This document shows, one piece after another, positions 26,967 to 35,005 of a DNA stretch of 64,000 bases; positions within the stretch are counted from its first letter, which is position 1, and every line of letters starts with the position of its first letter. Source of the stretch: Planctomycetaceae bacterium. Lineage in GTDB: Bacteria; Planctomycetota; Planctomycetia; Planctomycetales; Planctomycetaceae. The position numbers and the translations under genes are program-made. Location: positions 1 to 64,000 of the forward strand of contig JAWKUA010000027.1 of the NCBI GenBank assembly GCA_041398785.1, given 5' to 3'. The notes under the pieces are model-generated. The model saw nothing but the letters and a program-made list of their open reading frames with translations, did no database searches and was not told where the DNA came from.

Positions 26967-28307
26967 TCATTCGTGATCGTGCGTGTGACCATCATGATCG
27001 TGGTCATGCGAATGATCATGATCGTGGTCATGCGAATGATCGTGGTCGTGATCGTGGTCGTGGTCGTGTGAGTGATCATGATGGCCGTCGGGAACCGAAG
27101 TGCCTCCCGGCGGTTCGACCGGTAGTGTGCCCGAACCGGCGATTTGCAGGAAGGCCGATTCCGCGGCCCGGTAAACGTCTCGCAGCGGCACTCCGTGGTT
27201 TCGTGCGACGGCGGCGCAGTCGTCGAATTCCGGGGCGAACGACGGCGATGTGCCTGTTCGCCACGAACGCTTGCCGGAGACGTCTCCCCACGGGGTAGTG
27301 ACGGTGACTTTGTCACGAAACTGCACTCGGCGCTGAATTGAAAGGCGCCGAATTCCCAGTGTCCCGGTTTCGTCGAACAGGATTGTCTCCAGCGAATCAA
27401 TGCTTTCCGGCGAGCACAGCACGCTGACCACGGCGCCCGGCCGGTCCTTCTTCATCTGCACCGGAGTCACCCAGACGTCGAGTGCTCCAGCCCTTGCCAG
27501 ACGCTGCCGTACGTGGCCGATGACTTCACCCGACACGTCGTCAAGATTGGTTTCCAGCAGCGTTACGAATTCCATGTCAGCGTCTGCAGCCGCTTTTCCG
27601 ACAAACAGCCGCAAAATGTTGGCTCGCTGAGGAAACGTCATCGATCCGGCGCCGTAGCCGACTTCGTCAACCGTCATGGCGGGCATCGGACCAAAGGCAT
27701 CGGCCAGCGTCTTCACAATCGCCGCACCGGTGGGAGTCGTCAATTCCGCATCGATCGGCACGTCGGCCAGCGGAATGCCTTTCAGAATCTCGGCAGTTCC
27801 CGGCGCGGGAATTGGGCAGATGCCGTGATCGATATGAACGCTGCCTCGGCCGGTCGGAACAAAGTTACAGACAACGCGGTCGACGTTCAGCAGATCGAAG
27901 CCCACGGCGGCCCCGACGATATCGACAATGGAGTCGACCGCTCCGACTTCGTGAAAGTGGACCTTTTCGACCGTCGAACCATGCACCCGAGCTTCCGATT
28001 CGGCGACCGCCAGAAAAAGTCGTTTGGCGAGTTCTCGCTGACGATCGGTCAGCGCGGCGGCGTTGTCCAGAATCCGGACGATTTCGGTAAAGTGCCGGTG
28101 AGCATGCTGTTCGGGATGATCGACCAGCACCTGAATCGCTCGAAACCCGTTCTTGATGACGGTTTCAATGCGAAGCTGCACATCCGGCAGATTCAGCGAT
28201 GCGATCGCCGAGCGGATTGCTTCCCGACTGACGCCCGCGTCGATGAGCGCGGCCAGAGTCATGTCGCCGCTGATTCCCGTCGCACATTCCAGCCAGGCGA
28301 TTTTCAT
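26967..28307 (-). CDS. larC: Nickel-pincer cofactor nickel insertase LarC, with His/Asp tail
   Basis: A 446-residue LarC (DUF111) protein. LarC inserts nickel into the pincer cofactor of lactate racemase-type enzymes, using CTP. Family features are the N-terminus CATGISGDMTLAALIDAG, HFHEVGAVDSIVDIVG (about residues 115-130), TGRGSVHIDHGICPIPAPGT, TTPTGAAIVK and the C-terminal ETNLDDVSGE segment. Here it is one continuous frame, whereas in Lactiplantibacillus it is made by ribosomal frameshifting. About 37 C-terminal residues are almost only His and Asp with a few Ser and Gly, a likely nickel-binding or storage tail. larA, larB and larE are not in the window. Confidence 0.9.
   Translation of the reverse strand: MKIAWLECATGISGDMTLAALIDAGVSREAIRSAIASLNLPDVQLRIETVIKNGFRAIQVLVDHPEQHAHRHFTEIVRILDNAAALTDRQRELAKRLFLAVAESEARVHGSTVEKVHFHEVGAVDSIVDIVGAAVGFDLLNVDRVVCNFVPTGRGSVHIDHGICPIPAPGTAEILKGIPLADVPIDAELTTPTGAAIVKTLADAFGPMPAMTVDEVGYGAGSMTFPQRANILRLFVGKAAADADMEFVTLLETNLDDVSGEVIGHVRQRLARAGALDVWVTPVQMKKDRPGAVVSVLCSPESIDSLETILFDETGTLGIRRLSIQRRVQFRDKVTVTTPWGDVSGKRSWRTGTSPSFAPEFDDCAAVARNHGVPLRDVYRAAESAFLQIAGSGTLPVEPPGGTSVPDGHHDHSHDHDHDHDHDHSHDHDHDHSHDHDHDGHTHDHE
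26970..27082. repeat. Low-complexity hexanucleotide-like repeat coding the LarC His/Asp tail
   Basis: Reiterated gatcgtggtcatg/gaatgatc units on the plus strand are codon repeats for His and Asp on the minus strand. The repeat is prone to slippage, so tail length may vary between strains. Confidence 0.75.
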
Positions 28308-28425
28308 GATGGTATCTTCGGGCTACGGATTCGCGCGGCGGTGAGCGATTCGGTGTCCGCCGTTCCACAAGTCGGCCTTCGCGGAAAGGGCGGACTCCAA
28401 AGACGGAATCTGCGTTATGGGGGGC

Positions 28426-29160
28426 TCACCCGTTCTTTGCTGCGTTCCGGGCTCGAATCAGGTCAAGCGGCGACTGACCGGCTGCCGGGACCGGAGGCTT
28501 GCCGGCATCGGGTGTCGACGTACCGGCGTCGGCTTTTGGTTCGTCGGACGCCGCAGCTTGTTGTTTTGGCTCCGCCTTCTTCGCGGGGACGGCGGGAGCA
28601 GCACCGCCACCGCCGGCGGAAGCTCGGATCTGATCGAGTGGCGATCCACCGGCAGGTTTCTTCTCTGGTGCCGCCGCGGCACCGCCGGCGGACGCTCGAA
28701 TTTGGTCCAGCGGTGATCCTCCGGCGGGCTTTTTCGCCGGTGCCGATGCGGCACCACCGGCAGACGCCCGAATCTTGTCCAGCGGCGAACCTCCGGCCGG
28801 CGCGGGTTTCGGTTTCGCTCCGCCGCCCGATGCCCGGATCGCGTCAAGCGGGCTTCCTCCGGCTGCTGGCTTCGACGCCGGTTTCGATTCCGGGGCAGCT
28901 TTGGCGGCTGGCTTGGCGTGGCTTCCGGCGTCCTTCTTTGGTTTCGGAGCATCCACGACGGTTAGAAACGCCGGGTCAATGTCGTACCAACTGATGTCCA
29001 CCGGACCGTCGAATTCCACCAGCGCGCGACAATTCATGTTGACGGTCTTGACCCTGCCGGTGTATTCGGCGAATCGCCGCAACTCGGGAGTTGCCGCCGC
29101 GACGACAACCCATTTGTCGGTCAGTTCACGCTTCAGTTGTTCGGCTCGTTCAATCGACAT
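28426..29160 (-). CDS. SPLDxIRA-repeat protein, possible multivalent scaffold
   Basis: A 244-residue protein; the ATG at 29160 begins MSIERAEQLKRELTDKW, and the longer upstream frame to 29247 has shadow composition. Residues about 1-70 form a small globular domain resembling an SH3/KOW-type barrel (KWVVVAAATPELRRFAEYTGRVKTV and WYDIDPAFLTVVD). The rest is a disordered Ala/Pro/Lys/Gly linker carrying five copies of G-G-S-P-L-D-x-I-R-A at residues 101-111, 123-133, 147-157, 171-181 and 228-238 (the last GQSPLDLIRAR). Equal spacing of 22-24 residues for the first four suggests multivalent binding to a partner. No named family recognised. Monocistronic, just upstream of larC. Confidence 0.8.
   Translation of the reverse strand: MSIERAEQLKRELTDKWVVVAAATPELRRFAEYTGRVKTVNMNCRALVEFDGPVDISWYDIDPAFLTVVDAPKPKKDAGSHAKPAAKAAPESKPASKPAAGGSPLDAIRASGGGAKPKPAPAGGSPLDKIRASAGGAASAPAKKPAGGSPLDQIRASAGGAAAAPEKKPAGGSPLDQIRASAGGGGAAPAVPAKKAEPKQQAAASDEPKADAGTSTPDAGKPPVPAAGQSPLDLIRARNAAKNG
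28447..28860 (-). repeat. Five-copy protein motif GG(S)PLDxIRA
   Basis: The DNA units encode the repeated motif in the scaffold-like protein. Copies three and four differ only at single positions over about 24 codons, indicating recent duplication; the last copy is more diverged and sits at the C-terminus. Confidence 0.85.
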
Positions 29161-29429
29161 GATGTTCGCTTCGTGCGGGAAGTGAATGCGCTGGCAGACC
29201 CCTGCGAAATGTCGCGCGACCGGACGCGGACAGACCGGAACCAACAACGCTCCGGGATTACACGGCTGCCTGATTCCGACTTTGGTTCCCCTGTCCTGAA
29301 AACCAGACCAGTGCGGCAGGCGGCGGCATTCTGAATCAACGAGTCGCGCGAATCAAGCGGTCCGGAACTGAGCCGTGTCCTGGATGCCTCGGTTCCGGCA
29401 CACGGGAAAACCGAAGGCTTTCGACGGAA

Positions 29430-30440
29430 TCAAGCGTCCGAAATCGACAACAACTGCTTGCCGTCGACGTCGGAATTCTCGGATGCGGCGACAGCTTCCG
29501 TGACCTGTTCCAGAGACCAGGTGCGGCCGATAGTCGTCGCCAGAATTCCGTCGCGAATCAGTCTTTCAATACGTCGGAACAGACGCAGCTTCCTCGCGAG
29601 TCCGATGCCGGCCATGTAACGGCTCAGCCAGAACCCTTCGATCGTCGCCGCCTGAGTCATCAGGTCTCGAGAACCGAACTGCAGCGGCTGCGGGCTGAGC
29701 GTACCGTAGACCAGCATCCGGCCTCCCGGCCCCAGCGACCTAACCACCGCTGACCCTGTTGCTCCGCCGACGGGGTCGATCGCGTAGCGCACTCCCTGGT
29801 CGCCGACGATCTGCCGCAGCGAATCCCGTAGGTCGTCGGCTTTGTGATGTTCCGGATCGAACACGACGACCTGATTCGCACCTTCGGCCTTCAGTTCAGC
29901 AGCCTGAGCTTCCCGACGAACCACATTGACGGTGCGGAAGCCGCAATGATTCCCAAGGCGAATCACCATGCGTCCCAGAGACGATCCAGCCGCGGTCTGC
30001 AGCAGCCAGGCACCCTGCGGAACCTTCAGTACTTCCCGCGTCATCACCCACGCCGTCGCCGGATTGACGAAAAACGTGGCCGCCTGTTCGACAGACAGGT
30101 GGCTGCTGACGGGAATAACCCGGTCGGCGGGCGCAATCGCGTACTCGGCCCAGTTACCGCCTGACTGATTCAGCACGACGACTCGTTTGCCTTTGAACAG
30201 CCGCCCGCGAAGTCCTCCACCCGATCCTTCGACAATTCCGACGCCTTCAAAGCCTGGCGTTGCCGGAAGCTGCGGCTGCACGCCGTAGATTCCGCGGATA
30301 AACATCATGTCGGACGGATTGACGGGACTGGCCAGCATTCGAACCAGCACCTGCCCGTGTTTCGGCTGCGGGACGGACGCGTCAACGCACTGCAGCACGT
30401 CACGAGGTTCGCCGGTCACCGGAAATTGAATCGTTTTCAT
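29430..30440 (-). CDS. Zinc-independent quinone oxidoreductase / enoyl reductase (MDR superfamily)
   Basis: A 336-residue NADPH-dependent medium-chain reductase. The GroES-like N-terminal part contains NPSDMMFIRGIYG (residues about 42-54) and PGFEGVGIVEGSG; the nucleotide-binding part has TAAGSSLGRMVIRLG (a glycine-rich Rossmann turn, about 149-163) and CGFRTVNVVRR. The Cys and His ligands of zinc alcohol dehydrogenases are absent, and NPSD with Tyr nearby points to the 2-enoyl thioester reductase (MECR/Etr1) or quinone oxidoreductase group. The ATG at 30440 follows AGGAAG. Likely functions are fatty-acid enoyl reduction or quinone reduction; not decided. It stands alone. Confidence 0.85.
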   Translation of the reverse strand: MKTIQFPVTGEPRDVLQCVDASVPQPKHGQVLVRMLASPVNPSDMMFIRGIYGVQPQLPATPGFEGVGIVEGSGGGLRGRLFKGKRVVVLNQSGGNWAEYAIAPADRVIPVSSHLSVEQAATFFVNPATAWVMTREVLKVPQGAWLLQTAAGSSLGRMVIRLGNHCGFRTVNVVRREAQAAELKAEGANQVVVFDPEHHKADDLRDSLRQIVGDQGVRYAIDPVGGATGSAVVRSLGPGGRMLVYGTLSPQPLQFGSRDLMTQAATIEGFWLSRYMAGIGLARKLRLFRRIERLIRDGILATTIGRTWSLEQVTEAVAASENSDVDGKQLLSISDA

Positions 30441-31053
30441 ATGAACGCTTCCTGGATGCGTCAGCGTGACTCGTCGCGATGCTTCCTTCAACCGATCAGC
30501 AGAAGTTGCGGCTGCAGAAGGGCGTCTCGCGTGGCGCTGAGTATCCGCAGGAGACCAGTACAGCAGCAGAAATCTCGCCGTGCCCGTATCCTCGCATGCA
30601 CCTCTCCCAGCGCAGCGGCAGGGAGAGGTTCTTGCACCAGCACCGCGCATGGCAGGGCCGCGCACCCACCTCTCCCAGCGCAGCGGCAGGGAGAGGTCGG
30701 GCGAGCGGAGCGATGCCCGGGAGAGGGCCGACCGCGCGTTCAGCGTTCCGACATCGCAGCGCGATCAACGCGCGAACGTCCCCTCCCCCGAACGTCGCTT
30801 CGCTCGTTCGACCCCTCCCTTTTGCCTTCGGCCGGGAGGGGTTCTTGCACCAGCACCGCCCATGGCACGCGGACGCGCACAGCTACGAGTCCCGCGTTGC
30901 GGGGAGTTCTGCGGGGGCCGAACGTCAGCCTGCTGACGCCGCCGAGCGTTCGCCTGGAGGCGCGGTTCGGCGTAGCATGTTGTATTCGATCGAGCGCTGG
31001 TGCCCACCGCGCGAACATCCTGACAGCCCGGAACGAAGTACGAAACTTACACC
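30441..31053. other. Repeat-filled intergenic region
   Basis: Divergent spacer between the reductase and the DUF255 gene, 613 bases. It holds two hairpin repeat copies around 30601-30696, a third related hairpin around 30812-30840, and a duplicated 19-bp segment (30628-30646 and 30841-30859). Long open frames over it on both strands are repeat translations and are not called. Confidence 0.6.
30601..30859. repeat. Dispersed-type hairpin repeats (CCTCTCCC...GGGAGAGG)
   Basis: Hairpins with arms CCTCTCCC and GGGAGAGG lie at 30601-30628 and 30669-30696, nearly identical over about 30 bases. A related pyrimidine/purine hairpin (about 30812-30840) is followed by a second exact copy of GTTCTTGCACCAGCACCGC (first at 30628-30646, second at 30841-30859). 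Such GGGAGAGG elements are a common class of dispersed intergenic repeat in GC-rich genomes. Confidence 0.75.
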
Positions 31054-33147
31054 ATGAACCGCCTGGCTCACGAGACCAGCCCGTATCTGCTGCAGCACGC
31101 GTCCAACCCGGTCGACTGGTATCCCTGGGGCGACGACGCGTTTCAGACCGCGCGGGAACGCGATTGTCCCATCTTTCTCAGTATCGGCTACAGCGCCTGT
31201 CACTGGTGCCATGTGATGGAACACGAAAGCTTCGACAACGCGGACATCGCCCGGCTGATGAATGAAACATTCGTCAACATCAAAGTTGACCGTGAAGAAC
31301 GGCCGGATCTGGATCAGATCTACATGAGTTCCGTAATGGCCCTGACGGGACGCGGCGGCTGGCCGATGTCCGTGTTTCTGACTCCGGAACTAAAACCGTT
31401 CTTCGGCGGAACCTATTGGCCTCCGGACGCTCGTATGGGAATGCCGGGATTCCGTCAGATCGTGTCGAAAATCGGTGCGGCCTGGAGGCAGCGGCGCGAC
31501 GACATCGAAGACAATTCCCGGCAACTGGCCGCCGCTGTTATTCAAATGAGCGTGCCCGCGGGCCGGCCCGGTGAACCGGACGACAAACTTCTTTCCGCCG
31601 CGATGTCCGACTTGCTGCAGGCGGCGGATGCGCGTTTTGGTGGCTTCGGCGGAGCGCCCAAGTTTCCTCACGCGATGGACCTGCGACTGCTGCTGCGCCT
31701 GTGGGTTCGGTTTCAGAATTCTGAGGCTCTGCAAGTATCCCGATTCACTTGTGACCGAATGGCGGCCGGCGGCATTTACGACCATCTGGGCGGAGGTTTC
31801 CACCGATATTCAACGGACGCGCGGTGGCTGGTGCCGCACTTCGAAAAGATGCTGTATGACAACGCACTGCTGACGTCCGCGTATGCGGAACTGCTGCAGA
31901 TCACCGGGTCGCCGGAGCACGAACGAGTGCTCACGGAGACCCTGGACTATGTGCTTCGTGAAATGACGCTCGACAGCGGCAGCTTCTGCAGTACTCAGGA
32001 CGCCGACAGCGAAGGTGAAGAAGGCCGCTTCTTTGTCTGGTCGCTGGCTGAAGTCACCGAAGTCCTCGGCATTGCCGATGCGAAACTGTTCGCGGCCGCG
32101 TACGACGTCACTCAAGCGGGCAACTGGGAAGGCAGCAACATCCTGAATCGGCCACGACCGCTGAAAGACGTGGCGGACGATTTTCGGATGACTCGCGAAG
32201 AACTCGTGCAGGCGCTTGCGCCGCTGAAACAACGGTTGTTTGACGTACGAAAACAGCGAACAGCGCCGGGGACAGACGACAAGATCATCACGGCCTGGAA
32301 CGGCATGATGATCAGCGGCATGTCGCTGGCATCGCGCGTTCTGGGCGAACCCAGGTATTGGAAGGCGGCCGGGCGAGCGGCGGACGACATCCTTCAGAAT
32401 CTGCGGGCCGATGATGGCCGGCTATTCCATACCGCTCGCCACGGTCGCCCGTCCATTCGCGCGTTCGCGGACGACTACGCTTGTCTGATCGATGGTCTTG
32501 TTGAACTTTATCAGGCGACGTTCGACGAAAGCCGTATCGATCAGGGGGCGGAACTGGCCGATCTGCTGCTGGCCGACTTCTTTGACGAATCCAGCGGCGG
32601 ATTTTTCTATACGGCGGAAACGCAGTCGACGCCGATCACGCGCATCAGGGACAGTCAGGACGGAGCGACTCCTTCGGCGAACTCGATGGCCGCCACGGCC
32701 CTTCTGAAGCTGTCTGTTCTGACCGGACGAAGTCAGTACCGGGACGCGGCGGAATCGACTCTGAAAATGCTGGACAGTCAATTGCGGAAATCGCCGATGT
32801 CCGGAGGGCAGTCACTGATCGCCGTCGACCACGCGATCGGACCGATGCCGGAGGTCGTTATCCAGCTTCCGGGTGACAACTGGCAGGAATCGCAGACCGT
32901 GAGTTTTCTTCGTCGGCGGTTTGCTCCCGGATTGATGCTGGCGGTTCGAACAGCGCGGCACCGCGACAGTCCGGCACTTCGGTCAGCGCTGCTTGATCCG
33001 CTGTTTGAAGGACGCGACGCTGACCCGTCAAGGGAAACGATCTGGGTGTGTCAGCGAGGAAGATGCCGAGAACCAGTCAACGCGGCGGACGATGTTCGAC
33101 GCGTGCTGGACGGCATCCTTCCGCTGCCCGAATCCATTCGCGGCTGA
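31054..33147 (+). CDS. DUF255 thioredoxin-fold protein (YyaL/SPATA20 family)
   Basis: A 697-residue cytoplasmic protein. Residues about 1-165 are the DUF255 thioredoxin-like domain with SPYLLQHASNPVDWYPWG at the start and a CHWC redox motif (Cys49, Cys52) followed by HVMEHESF. The remainder is an alpha/alpha-toroid resembling six-hairpin glycosidases and N-acylglucosamine epimerases, with GGIYDHLGGGFHRYSTDARW and HFEKMLYDNA as recognisable family segments. Length is normal for the family. The biochemical function is unknown in bacteria. The amidase gene follows 68 bases downstream on the same strand. Confidence 0.92.
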   Translation: MNRLAHETSPYLLQHASNPVDWYPWGDDAFQTARERDCPIFLSIGYSACHWCHVMEHESFDNADIARLMNETFVNIKVDREERPDLDQIYMSSVMALTGRGGWPMSVFLTPELKPFFGGTYWPPDARMGMPGFRQIVSKIGAAWRQRRDDIEDNSRQLAAAVIQMSVPAGRPGEPDDKLLSAAMSDLLQAADARFGGFGGAPKFPHAMDLRLLLRLWVRFQNSEALQVSRFTCDRMAAGGIYDHLGGGFHRYSTDARWLVPHFEKMLYDNALLTSAYAELLQITGSPEHERVLTETLDYVLREMTLDSGSFCSTQDADSEGEEGRFFVWSLAEVTEVLGIADAKLFAAAYDVTQAGNWEGSNILNRPRPLKDVADDFRMTREELVQALAPLKQRLFDVRKQRTAPGTDDKIITAWNGMMISGMSLASRVLGEPRYWKAAGRAADDILQNLRADDGRLFHTARHGRPSIRAFADDYACLIDGLVELYQATFDESRIDQGAELADLLLADFFDESSGGFFYTAETQSTPITRIRDSQDGATPSANSMAATALLKLSVLTGRSQYRDAAESTLKMLDSQLRKSPMSGGQSLIAVDHAIGPMPEVVIQLPGDNWQESQTVSFLRRRFAPGLMLAVRTARHRDSPALRSALLDPLFEGRDADPSRETIWVCQRGRCREPVNAADDVRRVLDGILPLPESIRG

Positions 33148-33215
33148 CGTTCGCGTTGTGCGCGTCGCGAAATGCGGCTTGCGATGAAACCGACCCCTGT
33201 TAAGGCAACGATTCC

Positions 33216-34877
33216 GTGGCAACACCCTTCGATGGCAACCGTCGGCAGATGATGTCGGCAATCGCAGCCGCAGGAATCTCGTCCGCCGCGTTCCAGCGTG
33301 CTTTGGCGGTTCAGGTGGCAGAAGGTTCACAGATCACTGCTGACAGCATTCGCAATGCGGAATGGGTTGCGGACATCGAACTGACCGACGACGAACGAAC
33401 ACGCGTGGCGGACGCGATGGAGCGAGTCCTCAAACAGCGCCGCGATCTGCAGAGTGCAAACATCACCAGCGACACGCTTCCGGCGTTCCGATTCGACCCG
33501 GAAATCGGCGACGGCACGGCGGCGGCACGCTCTTTGATGAAACCTGACTGGCTGACGGCAGCGGTCGATGACGAACCCAATCCCGCCGAACCGGACGGAC
33601 TTCCGTTTCGATCGATTCGGTCGCTGGCGCGAATGCTGCGAAGCGGGCAGACAACGTCCGTGGAAATGACGGAACTGTGTCTCGCGCGACTGGCGGAACA
33701 CGATCCGACGCTGAAGTGTGTCGTGACGCTGACACCGGAACTGGCGCTCGAGCAGGCTCGTCGTGCGGACGATGAACTCCGCCGCGGCGTCGATCGCGGG
33801 CTGCTGCACGGCATTCCGTGGGGCGCGAAGGATCTGATTTCGGTGCCGGGATATCCGACAACCTGGGGAGCTCCGCAGTTTCGTGATCGCGAGCTTCCCG
33901 GCACGGCCGCCGTCGCGCGAAGGCTGGACGACGCGGGTGCCGTGCTGGTCGCCAAGCTGTCGCTGGGAGCACTCGCGATGGGCGACGATTGGTACGGCGG
34001 AAAGACTCGCAACCCGTGGAATCCGGAACAGGGTTCGAGCGGTTCATCAGCGGGTTCCGCGGCAGCCGTTGCGGCGGGACTTGTTCCTCTGGCGATCGGA
34101 AGCGAAACACTGGGCAGCATCGTGTCTCCGTGCAAACGCTGCGGAGTTGCCGGACTGCGGCCAACGTTCGGGCGCGTCAGTCGAGCCGGGTGCATGTCGC
34201 TGTCATGGACGATGGACAAGCTGGGACCGATCGCCCGCAGTGTCGATGATTGCGGCATCGCGTTGGCCGCAATTCACGGAGCCGACGTCGACGATCCCAC
34301 GTCCGTCCAGCGGTGGTTTGACTGGCCGATGTCCGTCGACCTGACGTCGCTGCGCATCGGCAGGGCAGATGGTGAGAATCCGTCACCCGCCGACGCGAAG
34401 ATTCTGGACGTGCTGACGAATGCCGGAGCCCGCATCGTCCCCGTCACGCTGCCCCGCGACGTGTCGGAATATTCGATCGCCATCATGGGTGACGTCGAAG
34501 CGGCGGCTGTGTTCCACGATCTGCTGGCGGCAGGCGACACCGACGGCCTGAATCGCTGGCCCGACATCTTTCGAAAAATGCACTTTGTTTCCGGCGTCGA
34601 CTACCTGCGCGCCGCGCGGGCTCGCACGCTGCTGATGATGCAAATGACGCAGGTCTTCGAACAGGTTGACCTGTACGTCGGCGGCAGTGATCTGGGGATT
34701 TGTAATCTGACCGGCCATCCGACACTTGTCTTTCCGACGGTGACACAGAACTCCGAACATCCGCAACCGGAATGCGGAACTCTGACCGGTCGGCTGTACG
34801 ACGAAGCCACGCTGCTGGCCGTCGGCTCAATCGTCGAACGCGAAGTCGGGATGACGTCACAGCATCCCTGCGAATGA
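33216..34877 (+). CDS. Amidase-signature family hydrolase
   Basis: A 553-residue amidase with the Ser-cis-Ser-Lys triad: Lys205 in WGAKDLI, the Gly/Ser-rich segment with the cis-Ser (about 277-278, GSSGSSAGSA) and the nucleophile Ser301 in GSETLGSIVSP. The usual GSDTGGSIR is altered, so activity or specificity may be unusual. The N-terminal 100 residues include a hydrophobic MMSAIAAAGISSAAF that may be a signal or anchor; start is a GTG at 33216. Family members include GatA and many amide hydrolases. No GatB or GatC is nearby, so a tRNA role is unlikely. Substrate unknown. Confidence 0.85.
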   Translation: MATPFDGNRRQMMSAIAAAGISSAAFQRALAVQVAEGSQITADSIRNAEWVADIELTDDERTRVADAMERVLKQRRDLQSANITSDTLPAFRFDPEIGDGTAAARSLMKPDWLTAAVDDEPNPAEPDGLPFRSIRSLARMLRSGQTTSVEMTELCLARLAEHDPTLKCVVTLTPELALEQARRADDELRRGVDRGLLHGIPWGAKDLISVPGYPTTWGAPQFRDRELPGTAAVARRLDDAGAVLVAKLSLGALAMGDDWYGGKTRNPWNPEQGSSGSSAGSAAAVAAGLVPLAIGSETLGSIVSPCKRCGVAGLRPTFGRVSRAGCMSLSWTMDKLGPIARSVDDCGIALAAIHGADVDDPTSVQRWFDWPMSVDLTSLRIGRADGENPSPADAKILDVLTNAGARIVPVTLPRDVSEYSIAIMGDVEAAAVFHDLLAAGDTDGLNRWPDIFRKMHFVSGVDYLRAARARTLLMMQMTQVFEQVDLYVGGSDLGICNLTGHPTLVFPTVTQNSEHPQPECGTLTGRLYDEATLLAVGSIVEREVGMTSQHPCE

Positions 34878-35005
34878 CACCGTTCGAGCGTTCACGCCCA
34901 CCGGGAAATCGGCAATGCCGGCGCCGCGGGATGCATTTGGTTTCCCTCGAAACGCTGCGGCATTAGCATGGGTGGAATCCCGTAATCGGACAACTGGGTT
35001 TCTGC

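Noticed and set aside
26970..27082. Possible VNTR or CRISPR-like repeat
   Set aside because: The units are codon repeats for His and Asp at the LarC C-terminus, with no spacers.
30601..30859. Possible CRISPR array
   Set aside because: Only two or three hairpin units with uneven spacing, and no cas genes.
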